Of a stretch of DNA of 41,460 bases, positions 34,141-41,418 are shown piece by piece. How positions within the stretch are numbered: the stretch's first letter is position 1; every line of letters starts with the position of its first letter. The translations under genes were made by a program, and so were the position numbers. The notes below the pieces were generated by a model that was not told where the DNA came from, ran no database searches, and saw nothing but the letters and a program-made list of their open reading frames with translations. The stretch is taken from assembly GCA_001580565.1 (NCBI GenBank), contig LRBF01000100.1:1-41460 (forward strand), in the 5' to 3' direction. The stretch is from Caballeronia megalochromosomata (GTDB taxonomy: Bacteria > Pseudomonadota > Gammaproteobacteria > Burkholderiales > Burkholderiaceae).

Positions 34141-34604
34141 TTACGTTTTCCCCGCTTGACTTTAAACCATGCAGCCGATTATTCAAAAATCACGTCGAGC
34201 GATAAGTAAATGAGCACGCTCATTAATAGCAACGACTTTGATCACACATCACATAAATCGAACAACCATTTGATTTTTGTCATTATCCCGGAATCAGGAA
34301 AAATCCCGACCAGTCGGCCGGCGAATCCGTGCGGGACGAACGCCTGTTTGACGTGCGGGGAAGTCGATCCCCTCGTAAACACCTAAGCCAAAAGTTACCG
34401 AATGCGTTGTTTCCCCACTTGACGCATTGATGCGGTAATTGAAAGAATCTCGCACTGCAACACGCGCGCGGGGCACTCAGCGGGGCAAGACCTTTTCCGG
34501 TATTTCTGTCACTGCCCCGTCATCGTCAATCCGTAGGATTCACCTTCGCGCGAATGAGCCGGCGCTGAACGGCATAAAGATATAAATCGAGAGAATTGAA
34601 GAAA
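34141..34604. other. 464-bp AT-richer gap with a 16-bp palindrome
   Basis: This gap is clearly lower in GC than its surroundings, most of all at 34180-34300. It holds the palindrome AATGAGC-AC-GCTCATT at 34209-34224, and the direct context (TAAATGAGC..GCTCATTAAT) suggests a regulator site. A 60-residue minus-strand frame at 34294-34476 has no ribosome binding site and I do not accept it. No other gene is seen. A promoter for the HTH gene at 34605 must be present near its right end (TATAAAT-rich region at about 34576-34588). Confidence 0.5.
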
Positions 34605-34889
34605 ATGGGGCGACATTCCCAAACCCTTGGCCACCTTGAACGCAGTCACGACGACAACACCTTGCGGCGCGCCATGGCCGCACGACTCGACCGGGCCTTG
34701 CAGAAGGCCAACATCAGTTCCGCCAAAGCCGCCGGCTGGCTCGACGTGAGCGAGCACGACGTGCAATTCTGGCGGCGCGGCATCACGGTGCCGCCATTCG
34801 CCGCATTCAACCGCATCGCGCGGGCGCTCGACATCGATCCGCACTGGCTCTGCACGGGCCAGGCGCAGCAGGCGCATACCGCCAACTGA
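34605..34889 (+). CDS. Small helix-turn-helix protein
   Basis: The 94-residue basic protein has a helix pattern like Xre/Cro-type HTH domains: MAARLDRALQKANISSAKAAGWLDVSEHDVQFWRRG then ITVPPFAAFNRIARALDIDPHWL. The loop with VQFWRRGITVPP is where the recognition helix and the following turn sit. The last residues are polar. The ATG at 34605 has little Shine-Dalgarno; TTG at 34596 would add three residues, and ATG at 34673 would keep only the HTH. It follows the AT-rich gap and faces the convergent transporter gene. Confidence 0.72.
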   Translation: MGRHSQTLGHLERSHDDNTLRRAMAARLDRALQKANISSAKAAGWLDVSEHDVQFWRRGITVPPFAAFNRIARALDIDPHWLCTGQAQQAHTAN

Positions 34890-34911
34890 GCGCGTCCGCG
34901 CCGTCTTTCGC

Positions 34912-35850
34912 TCAGACTTCCGTCGATACGGCCGGTGCCGTCTTGCGGCTGTGCAGGAGCACGGTGCCGATCCCGCTCGCGGCGATCACGCACATGCCGA
35001 TCGACATCCAGAGGTCCGGCACCTGCCCGAACAGCAGCCAGCTGAAGAGTGCCGCGAACGCGAGTTGGCCGTAGCCAAAAGGCGTCAGCACGGAGAGCGG
35101 CGCGCGCTTGAGCGCCTGCAGCATGAGTCCGTGCCCGAGCGTCGCCATCGTCGCCATGAACACGACGAGCAGCCAGCTTCCCACCCGCACCTGTGCGAGC
35201 GCCGGCAAGGTTTCGGCCTGGTCCATCCAGACGAGCACGCACAGCAGGGCGGTGGCGACGAGCGCCGTGAGGAAGTTGGTCGTGATCGCATCGTCGACAC
35301 GCGAGAGATGGCTCGACACCACCTGAAAGCACGCGAAACTCGTCGCCGCGCCGATCGGAAAGATCACGGTCCAGCTGAACTGACTGCCGCCCGGCCGCAC
35401 GACGAGCAGCATGCCGATGAAACCGAGCACGACCATCGCCCATTTGCTGCGCGGCACCTCGTCTTTCAGCACCAGCGCAGCGAGCAGCGTGGAGATGAGC
35501 GGCGCGAGCATCGCAAGCGACGTGGTGACCGGCAGCGGCAGATGCCGCAAGCCCGCGAACGTGCATGCGGAATTGGTGAGCAGCAGCACCGCGCGCACGA
35601 CCTGCAGTTTCACGCTGCCGGAGCGGAAGAGTCCGAACGCGCGGCGGCGCACTTGCCAGACGCCCATCACGACCATCTGAAAGAGATAGCGCACCCAGAG
35701 TAGCGCCAGTAGAGGGACTGCGGTGCCGATCAGCTTGACGGTGGAATCGCTTGCCGCGAAGGTCGCGGTCGTCAGGATCATGATGACGATACCGGCGCCG
35801 GTGTTATCGGTATCAATTCGGTATCGCGCCTTGCCCTCTAAGGTGGCCAT
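34912..35850 (-). CDS. DMT-superfamily (EamA-type) transporter
   Basis: The 312-residue protein has about ten hydrophobic helices in two EamA repeats; the first begins with GAGIVIMILTTATFAASDSTVKL, and the loop after helix 4 has LPLPVTTSLAMLAPLISTLLAALVLKDE, the characteristic EamA block, which recurs in the second half (LSVLTPFGYGQLAFAALFSWLLFGQVPD). Such inner-membrane proteins export or import small metabolites; the substrate is not predictable. Met at 35848-35850 (with GAGAG before it) is chosen; the frame continues upstream to 36009 with no typical N-terminus. Probably transcribed alone. Confidence 0.86.
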   Translation of the reverse strand: MATLEGKARYRIDTDNTGAGIVIMILTTATFAASDSTVKLIGTAVPLLALLWVRYLFQMVVMGVWQVRRRAFGLFRSGSVKLQVVRAVLLLTNSACTFAGLRHLPLPVTTSLAMLAPLISTLLAALVLKDEVPRSKWAMVVLGFIGMLLVVRPGGSQFSWTVIFPIGAATSFACFQVVSSHLSRVDDAITTNFLTALVATALLCVLVWMDQAETLPALAQVRVGSWLLVVFMATMATLGHGLMLQALKRAPLSVLTPFGYGQLAFAALFSWLLFGQVPDLWMSIGMCVIAASGIGTVLLHSRKTAPAVSTEV

Positions 35851-36099
35851 CGAGCTCTCGTGTTTGCCGCGCATGCAGCAACGGGTCGCCCGGTGTTCCT
35901 GCTGACGGCATGGATGAAGGAACGGCTTGTAGGCCGCTGCGTCGATTCTCCCGGCATCGCAGGCCGCTGGCAAGGCGACAGTAAAGTTCTTTTCCGCCGT
36001 GTTGTGCACAGGTCACGACGCGAGAAATGTACTAGACGGTTCGAACAATAGCGTGCTGCGGGCAATCAGCGGCAATCAACCGGCCGTGCTTTTCGGTCC

Positions 36100-36158
36100 T
36101 AATTTCTGTTGCGGAAATTAAGAGGCGGATTAGAGCTTTCCTAACTTCGTCGCTCTAA
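36100..36158. promoter_or_regulatory. Two inverted repeats upstream of the 64-aa gene
   Basis: TAATTTC (36100-36106) and GAAATTA (36114-36120) are inverted around a 7-base spacer. TTAGAGC (36130-36136) and GCTCTAA (36152-36158) are inverted around a 15-base spacer. The stretch is AT-rich, 40-100 bases upstream of the start at 36199, and is a candidate operator/promoter zone for that gene. Confidence 0.5.
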
Positions 36159-36198
36159 CATTCATTCAACGCCGAATAACACAGAACGAGCAGCAGTC

Positions 36199-36393
36199 AT
36201 GCAGAAGAAACGCATCATCCTCGCCGCCGCCATCATGTCGATGAGCCTGATCGCATTCATGTCGATGAATAACGGCCGCGCCCCGGACATCTTCTCGGTC
36301 AGCAGCGCGGCGCCGAACCCGATATTCCCGATCGATGGCGGCCAGAAGAATGCACCGGTCGACGCCATCGCCATGTTTGAGCAGTGGAAGTGA
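36199..36393 (+). CDS. Small exported or membrane-anchored peptide, 64 aa
   Basis: The protein starts with KKRIILAAAIMSMSLIAFMSMNNG, which looks like an N-terminal signal or anchor (basic start, hydrophobic core with several Met). The rest is Pro/Asn-rich and lacks Cys. I do not recognise it. No good Shine-Dalgarno is visible before the ATG. Its stop is followed at once by the GCAGTA tract and then by a terminator at 36521-36556, so it is probably a single-gene transcript with a long, repetitive 3' untranslated region. Confidence 0.62.
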   Translation: MQKKRIILAAAIMSMSLIAFMSMNNGRAPDIFSVSSAAPNPIFPIDGGQKNAPVDAIAMFEQWK

Positions 36394-36394
36394 A

Positions 36395-36500
36395 GCAGTA
36401 GAGGTAACCGCAGTAAGCGCAGTAGCAGCAAAGCAGTACATGCAACCGCAGTACCCGTAATAGCAGCAAAGCCGTGACGTGAAAGTGAGTAGTTGCAGTA
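36395..36500. repeat. Degenerate GCAGTA-rich tandem repeat
   Basis: GCAGTA occurs six times (36395, 36410, 36419, 36433, 36448 and 36495). The block 36406-36443 is imperfectly repeated at 36444-36481 with a period of 38: both start with AACCGCAGTA and share TAGCAGCAAAGC at the same offset. It lies in the 3' untranslated region of the 64-aa gene. Confidence 0.8.
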
Positions 36501-36520
36501 GAAGCAGAGCAGTGACAAAG

Positions 36521-36556
36521 AGCCGGGCGCCTGTGCAAGCAGTCGTCCGGCTTTTT
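36521..36556 (+). terminator. Intrinsic terminator
   Basis: AGCCGGGCG (36521-36529) and CGTCCGGCT (36544-36552) form a 9-bp stem with one G-T pair, followed by five Ts (36552-36556). It ends the transcript of the 64-aa gene. Confidence 0.85.
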
Positions 36557-36614
36557 CACGTGAGCTGATTATTTCACGTGAACGCCTTGCACCTGTGGAT
36601 TTGCCGCCTACACT
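36554..36614 (+). promoter_or_regulatory. Duplicated TTTCACGTGA and promoter of the 68-aa gene
   Basis: TTTCACGTGA occurs at 36554-36563 and 36572-36581, 18 bases apart; the second copy is the palindrome TTCACGTGAA. TTGCAC (36587-36592), 16 bases, TACACT (36609-36614) is a fair sigma70 promoter right after them. The two CACGTG sites are candidate operators. Confidence 0.55.
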
Positions 36615-36650
36615 TAAAGTAGTTTCTCAACTGCTTCGAAGGAGGCAACA

Positions 36651-36857
36651 ATGAGAACGAGAACCCGCGAAGTCGTGCGCATGCTCGCGACATTCCGCCA
36701 TTCGGCGCATTGTCGGAGGCTGCGTGCGGCAGCGGCAGCGCAGGAAGCGCGCGATCTCGCCAACGAGGCCTCGTCCGACGACACAATCGAAGAGGACGAG
36801 CGTGCCGAACTCGAAGCACGGCCCGTTTCCCGCAAGCCGCATCCGGGCATGCATTGA
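36651..36857 (+). CDS. Small charged protein, 68 aa
   Basis: AAGGAGG (36639-36645) gives a strong ribosome binding site five bases before ATG. The N-terminal half is basic (RTRTREVVRMLATFRHSAHCRRLRAAAAAQEARDL) and the rest acidic (EASSDDTIEEDERAELEARP), then a basic tail. It looks like a helical, charge-segregated protein that may bind nucleic acid or another protein. I do not recognise the family. It has its own promoter candidate and the convergent gene ends 11 bases away. Confidence 0.72.
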   Translation: MRTRTREVVRMLATFRHSAHCRRLRAAAAAQEARDLANEASSDDTIEEDERAELEARPVSRKPHPGMH

Positions 36858-36868
36858 CGTGCGCACGC

Positions 36869-37303
36869 TCACACGCCTGCCGGATTCCTGAATGGCGAGA
36901 AGCGCCAGTGACCGCTCGCGTCTTTCACGGCAATCGCGCCATGCTCGTGCAGTACCGCACCGATGGCGCCCGGCTTGATGTCATCGGTGATGCGAATGAC
37001 GAGCAACGTGCGCTGCGGCGTGGCGTCGTCGTCGACTTGCGGCTCGAGCGGTGACTGTGGCAACGGCTCCTGCGGCACGAACCGGTTGCGCGCGCCGATC
37101 ACGCCCTGATGCTCGCCGTGCGCGGCGTATTCGGCATCGTCTTCGTCATGCGCTGGCGGCAAGAGCGAATCGATGTCGACTTCGCCGCGCCCTGCCCTGT
37201 AAAGATGCGCGTCGTCGCGTCGCAGGCCAGCGAGCTGCAAGGCGCGAAGCGCGTCATGTCCGTCCCGATACGAGCCGAACACCCCCACTATGACCTGATT
37301 CAT
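36869..37303 (-). CDS. Stress-protein-like protein, 144 aa
   Basis: The N-terminal part (QVIVGVFGSYRDGHDALRALQLAGLRRDDAHLYRAG) resembles the general-stress-protein 17M-like domain with a ferredoxin-like fold. The middle is His/Asp/Glu-rich (PPAHDEDDAEYAAHGEHQG) and the C-terminal part has RTLLVIRITDDIKPGAIGAVLHEHGAIAVKD. GAGGGGGC lies before the Met at 37301-37303, which is chosen over a long upstream reading to 37684. Cytoplasmic; exact role unknown. Confidence 0.75.
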   Translation of the reverse strand: MNQVIVGVFGSYRDGHDALRALQLAGLRRDDAHLYRAGRGEVDIDSLLPPAHDEDDAEYAAHGEHQGVIGARNRFVPQEPLPQSPLEPQVDDDATPQRTLLVIRITDDIKPGAIGAVLHEHGAIAVKDASGHWRFSPFRNPAGV

Positions 37304-37561
37304 CGTCGCCCCCTCTGTCGGTCTGCATCGTCCCGCGGACCGAGCAACAGATGTCATCGTGCGCGGTCTTCGAATCGTGTTCCGCGCTGTTTGATTCGTC
37401 AGAAGAACATCAGCAACGGGCGTTCCCGCATGATGGTTTTGAAAGGGACGCGAACGCTGACTCGCTTTGCGCAGGTTGCGACCCCAACGGCTATCACCTA
37501 AAGTAGCTGAGCTTCTTTCCCGGATCCGCGCGTCACGCGACGCGCTCTTCGCGAGGTTCGA

Positions 37562-37936
37562 ATGATTGCGAAAGCCTGTGCTTGGGTATTCGTGCTGATG
37601 GCAGGCTCCGCGGTGGCGGCGCCTTGCTACAACGACGGCGATGTCGTCACGCTCGAAGGCACGGCGACGCGCCAGGCCGCGCATGAAGGGGATGCGTCCG
37701 CGAAGCCCGCGTGGGTGCTTTCGCTGTCGGGCCCGATCTGCGTGCTGAGCGCGAGCACGGGCCAGGGCGCGCGGCAGCAGTCGAACGTGTCGGCGGTGCA
37801 GATCATCGATGCGACGCCGACGGAAAACGCGCGCATCCAGTTGACCGGCAAGCTCGTCACCGGCAACGTCAGCGGCTATTACGCCGTGCCGACCGCGATC
37901 TGGGTGCTCAAGCAGCGGGTGCTTTCAGGGCAATAG
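37562..37936 (+). CDS. Periplasmic DUF4431-like protein
   Basis: The 124-residue protein has a Sec signal (AKACAWVFVLMAGSAVA, cleavage near residue 18-20) and a mature OB-like domain with CYNDGDVVTLEGTATRQ, LSLSGPICVL and ITLTGKLVTGNVSGYYAVPTAIWVLK-type strands, as in DUF4431 proteins. Two Cys (about 21 and 58) could form a disulfide. GAGG lies about six bases before the ATG. No direct functional hint from neighbours. Confidence 0.78.
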   Translation: MIAKACAWVFVLMAGSAVAAPCYNDGDVVTLEGTATRQAAHEGDASAKPAWVLSLSGPICVLSASTGQGARQQSNVSAVQIIDATPTENARIQLTGKLVTGNVSGYYAVPTAIWVLKQRVLSGQ

Positions 37937-37988
37937 CGCTCGCCGCCCGCATGGGCGAAGCGTCGAAACCAGCGAGAAGTACGAACGA

Positions 37989-38162
37989 TCAGGCCGCTTT
38001 CGCGTGCGCCTGATAGCGCCAGTATTCGGCGACGACAATATGCAGCGGTTGTTCGTCGAGCCTGCGTTCCTCGGCGAATCGCAGTATGGCGTCGAGTTGA
38101 GCGCCGTTGCAACGGAACGCTTCGCGGCGCTGGGCCGTCTGGTTTTTCTTGTGCGTGGTCAT
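37989..38162 (-). CDS. Small conserved-looking protein, 57 aa
   Basis: On the minus strand the frame from ATG (38160-38162) to TGA (37989-37991) encodes a basic, then acidic helical protein (TTHKKNQTAQRREAFRCNG, then AQLDAILRFAEERRLDEQP). AAGGA lies seven bases before the ATG. The codons have the GC3 bias of local genes. I do not recognise it. It sits alone between a periplasmic protein gene and a 286-base gap. Confidence 0.62.
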   Translation of the reverse strand: MTTHKKNQTAQRREAFRCNGAQLDAILRFAEERRLDEQPLHIVVAEYWRYQAHAKAA

Positions 38163-38448
38163 GGCAATCCTTTTTAGGACCTTCCCCGACAGGGCAGGAT
38201 CGTGCGACGGGGCGGCCCGTGCGCGCGAACGCTGCCTGCTGCTGCCACATTAAGCCGCAGACGTGCGCGTGCGACCGGCTGTTAGCGCACATAGCCGTCG
38301 CGACACGGCCAACAGCGCAAAGCGCGAGTCCGGGAATACACCATGAGTCTTTCGCGTTTGCCGCGGGAATAAAACGTTCGGATTAACCGTTTAGCATTGT
38401 GCAACCCGCGCGGGATTCCGAGACGCGGGGGAAAGGGAGGAGGAGCCT

Positions 38449-38739
38449 GTGAGCGCCGATCAACATGCGCAGGAGGAACTCGCGCACATTGGGCGGATGA
38501 TCGCGGAGCTGGAGCGCGTCGCGACGAATGGGCGCGGCGATCCGACGCGGCATGCCGTCATGCGGCCGGAGTACTGGCGGCGGCGCATCGATGCGCTGAT
38601 GGTCGCGTCGACGAACGAGCACCTGCGGCGCAATGCGGCCGCGTTGCGCGAGCGGCTGGCGGACGTATTCGCCGATGCGCCCGAACGGGACACGGGGCAC
38701 GCGGGAGAACCGGCGCAGGAGACCGGCAGCAGAAGATGA
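38449..38739 (+). CDS. Small helical protein, 96 aa
   Basis: GTG at 38449 is preceded by GGGAGGAGGAG. The protein is helical and charged (AQEELAHIGRMIAELERVATNG, then YWRRRIDALMVASTNEHLRRNAAALRERLADVF). It looks like a coiled-coil or helical-bundle protein; no Cys, no signal peptide. The family is not recognised. Its upstream gap (38163-38448) has GGAAT-N17-CGTT at about 38366-38391, a possible alternative-sigma type element, weak. The downstream gene is convergent. Confidence 0.68.
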   Translation: MSADQHAQEELAHIGRMIAELERVATNGRGDPTRHAVMRPEYWRRRIDALMVASTNEHLRRNAAALRERLADVFADAPERDTGHAGEPAQETGSRR

Positions 38740-38793
38740 AGCGAAGCGACGTGTGTGGCGGTGCATGGCCCCGAGGCATGCGCCGCCGCAACG

Positions 38794-39831
38794 TCAACCC
38801 GTCTGCTCGACGGGCGTCACATCCAGTTCGAGCTTTTGCGTGCCGCGCAGCACCGCGATCTTCACCGGTCTGTCGATGCGCGACGCGTCCAGCGTGCGCT
38901 GCAGGCTATCGACGCTATCGACGGCGATGCCATCCACCGTGACGATGCGATCGCCCGTGCGCAATCCGCCGAGCGCGGCCGGACTGTCTTTCACGATCTC
39001 CATCACATGCACGCCGCTCGCGGACGCGAGCTCGAAAAAGCGCTGTACGCGCCGCGAGATGGGCGTGGTCGTGCCCGCGACGCCGATATACGCGCGCCGC
39101 ACGCGGCCATACGCGAAGATCTGCATGATGACCCACTTCGCCGTGTCGATTGCGGTGGCGAAGGAGATGGCCTGCGCGCCGGAAATGATCGCGGTGTTCA
39201 CGCCGATCACTTGCCCCGCCGAATTGATGAGCGGCCCGCCCGAGTTGCCGGGATTGAGCGCGGCGTCGGTCTGGATGACGTCGTAGATCATGCGACCCGA
39301 GGTCGAACGCAGGGAACGGCCGAGCGCGGACACGACGCCTGTCGTCACGGTCTGCGCGAGCCCGAGCGGATTGCCCACCGCGATCGCGATCTGCCCCACG
39401 CGCAGGCGGCCCGAATCGCCCAGCTCGACATGCGGCAACGGCTCGGGTGAGCCGATGCGCAGCACCGCGAGATCGCTCGCGGGATCGTCGCCGACGAGAT
39501 CGGCATCGAAGCGCGCGCCGTCGGCGAGCGTGACGACGATATGCGTCGCGCCGTGCACGACATGGCTATTGGTCAGCAGATAACCGTCCGGCGTGAAGAT
39601 GAATCCCGAGCCCGTGCCGCCCACATTGCGGCGCGTGCCGCGCGGGTCGGCGAGCTGCCGCTCGACGGAGATGAACACCACCGCCTGCTGCACGCGTTCG
39701 AGCGCGCCGATGACCGTGCGCGAATAGGCGTCGAGCAGGGCGCTATCGTCGATACTGTCGAGCGGGGTGGAGGGCGCGGCGTCCTGCGCGCCGCGCGCAA
39801 GATCGTCGATGAATTGAGGCCGGCTTCCCAT
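38794..39831 (-). CDS. HtrA-like serine protease without signal peptide
   Basis: The 345-residue protein is a trypsin-like S1C protease with one C-terminal PDZ domain. The catalytic triad is His90 (LLTNSHVVHG), Asp120 (SDLAVLRIG) and Ser197 (NPGNSGGPL); the PDZ domain (about 255-335) has APAALGGLRTGDRIVTVDG-like sequence. The N-terminus (GSRPQFIDDLARGAQ) has no signal or membrane anchor, unlike most DegP/HtrA proteins, so it should be cytoplasmic. A different start farther upstream was not found. It lies 54 bases after the Ap4A phosphorylase-like gene in the same direction. Confidence 0.88.
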   Translation of the reverse strand: MGSRPQFIDDLARGAQDAAPSTPLDSIDDSALLDAYSRTVIGALERVQQAVVFISVERQLADPRGTRRNVGGTGSGFIFTPDGYLLTNSHVVHGATHIVVTLADGARFDADLVGDDPASDLAVLRIGSPEPLPHVELGDSGRLRVGQIAIAVGNPLGLAQTVTTGVVSALGRSLRSTSGRMIYDVIQTDAALNPGNSGGPLINSAGQVIGVNTAIISGAQAISFATAIDTAKWVIMQIFAYGRVRRAYIGVAGTTTPISRRVQRFFELASASGVHVMEIVKDSPAALGGLRTGDRIVTVDGIAVDSVDSLQRTLDASRIDRPVKIAVLRGTQKLELDVTPVEQTG

Positions 39832-39885
39832 GTTCCTTGAACTCCCGATGTCTGGAAGCCGACATGCGGGCCGCCGCCGCCGATT

Positions 39886-40761
39886 TCAAGAGATGGTCGC
39901 GTGTGCAAGCAGTCTCATCGGCCCGAGCGTTTCGACGATGCCGCGCTGTGCATCGTCGCGCACGAAGAGCGAGCCGGCGAAGCCGAGTGCGTTGACCGCG
40001 ACGCCTTCGACATGCGGCACGCCGCGCGGCACCGCGAGCATCCAGCGGCGCGTGACGAGCAGGTTGTAAGGCGCGCTCTGATGCGCGACGCCCGCGACGT
40101 CGAGCGGCTGTACGCCGATCGCGTTCAGCAGTTGCAGATAGGTTGCGTGCGCATGCGCGGCGCCATCGTCGTCGAACCATGCTGCTGCATGAGCGAACGC
40201 GAGTTGGGGCGCGCGAAAGATACCGCGCTTACGTGCGCTTTCGATGAACGGCTCGATGGGCAAGGGTTGACCATCGAGAGGCAGCGGCACCATCTGCAGA
40301 TGCTTGTGCGGCTGGCTCGATCCGGCGACCGTGCCGCCGTTGTAGAAGCCGAGCCCATCGAAGCGATCGAGGCAGGCGAAGAGCGCGGCGAAGTCATCCT
40401 CGCCGACGAGCGATTCCTGCGGCTCGAAGTCCGTCGTCACGATCAGCAGATGATGCGCGAGCACGTTGAACTTGTTGAGCAAAAGAAAGTGCCGCTCGCC
40501 GATATCGCCGACACGCAACGCTTCCTCGCACGGCGAGAACGGATCGCGCCATGCGCTTGCGGCGTCCGCTGCGGACTTCGCCGCGAGCTTCGACGCTTCT
40601 TCCTTGCGCGCGAGATTCGCCGCTTGCCGCACGAGAAAGCGCACGCCGCCGTCTTCGATCACGCTTTGCACGGTATCGAAGGAACGCAGTGCGCCGGACG
40701 CGAGCGCGCGTTCCGTTTGCGTGAGGACGTCCTGCCACGAAGGGGCGTTCATTCGCGCCAT
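39886..40761 (-). CDS. Ap4A phosphorylase / ATP adenylyltransferase-like protein
   Basis: The 291-residue protein has the HIT-like triad H152-K-H154-L-Q156 in SSQPHKHLQMVPL, preceded by HFLLLNKFNVLAHHLLIVTTDF, as in Ap4A phosphorylases (Apa2-like). The enzyme would cleave diadenosine tetraphosphate to ADP and ATP with phosphate, limiting an alarmone linked to heat and oxidative stress. Met at 40761 is chosen for AAGGAAG five to six bases upstream; Met at 40752 is possible. It probably shares a transcript with the downstream protease gene. Confidence 0.85.
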   Translation of the reverse strand: MARMNAPSWQDVLTQTERALASGALRSFDTVQSVIEDGGVRFLVRQAANLARKEEASKLAAKSAADAASAWRDPFSPCEEALRVGDIGERHFLLLNKFNVLAHHLLIVTTDFEPQESLVGEDDFAALFACLDRFDGLGFYNGGTVAGSSQPHKHLQMVPLPLDGQPLPIEPFIESARKRGIFRAPQLAFAHAAAWFDDDGAAHAHATYLQLLNAIGVQPLDVAGVAHQSAPYNLLVTRRWMLAVPRGVPHVEGVAVNALGFAGSLFVRDDAQRGIVETLGPMRLLAHATIS

Positions 40762-40899
40762 GTTTCTTCCTTGCCGACTCGTTGAACGGCGAAACGTGCT
40801 GCACATGCTCGCACAAGCCGACGCCGTTTGCAGGCGGCAAAGCGTTCCCGTGCGTGTGGTCTATATTGGATTCATGGCGGTCCGATATGGAGGTGCGAC

Positions 40900-41409
40900 A
40901 TGCGGCGCATCTATTTCTTGCTCCCGAACGTGGCGAGCGCAAAGGGGATCATCGACGAACTGTTGCTGAAGCGAATCGAGTGGCGACATATTCACGTGCT
41001 CGCGCGGCCTCATGAACCGCTGGAGGATTTGCCGCAAGCAACACTCGTTCAGCGTTCGGATCTGTTGCCTGCACTGGCGCGTGGAACGGCCGCTGGCGGT
41101 GTGACGGGCGCGCTCGCCGGGCTCGTGGCCATGGCGTTTCCACCGGCGGGGTTGACGATTGCGGGCGGCGCGGTGGTCTGCATGACGCTTGCGAGCATGG
41201 GGTTCGGCGCGTGGGCCGCTACGATGATCGGCGTGGGTATTCCCAATACGCGCTTGCGGCGCTTCGAGCATGCCATCGAAGAAGGCGAGTTGCTGATGAT
41301 GGTCGATGTGCCGAAGGATCGCGTCGAGGAAATCGAGACGCTGGTGAAGGGGCATCATCCGGAGGCAGAAGTCGAAGGGGCCGATCCTACGATTCCGGCG
41401 TTTCCTTGA
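40900..41409 (+). CDS. DUF1269-family membrane protein
   Basis: The 169-residue protein has an N-terminal RRIYFLLPNVASAKGIIDELLLKRIEWRHIHVLA, a Gly/Ala-rich hydrophobic middle with two likely helices (about 69-115) and a C-terminal DVPKDRVEEIETLVKGHHPEAEVEG domain, matching the DUF1269 pattern. It is an inner-membrane protein of unknown role, often stress-related by context. GGAGGTG lies just before the ATG at 40900, which is chosen over an upstream Met at 40828. TATATT near 40863-40868 may be a -10 element. The T-run after the stop and the repeat downstream may end transcription. Confidence 0.83.
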   Translation: MRRIYFLLPNVASAKGIIDELLLKRIEWRHIHVLARPHEPLEDLPQATLVQRSDLLPALARGTAAGGVTGALAGLVAMAFPPAGLTIAGGAVVCMTLASMGFGAWAATMIGVGIPNTRLRRFEHAIEEGELLMMVDVPKDRVEEIETLVKGHHPEAEVEGADPTIPAFP

Positions 41410-41418
41410 TTTTTTTTG

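Noticed and set aside
34294..34476. 60-residue minus-strand frame in the phasin upstream gap
   Set aside because: No Shine-Dalgarno, no GC3 bias and no recognisable sequence.
36162..36518. Hydrophobic Leu/Cys-rich minus-strand frame
   Set aside because: The hydrophobic look comes from reading the GCAGTA tract backwards; no ribosome binding site, and it opposes the 64-aa gene.
38338..38373. Nine-codon ORF upstream of the 96-aa gene
   Set aside because: Too short and without a ribosome binding site to support as a leader peptide.
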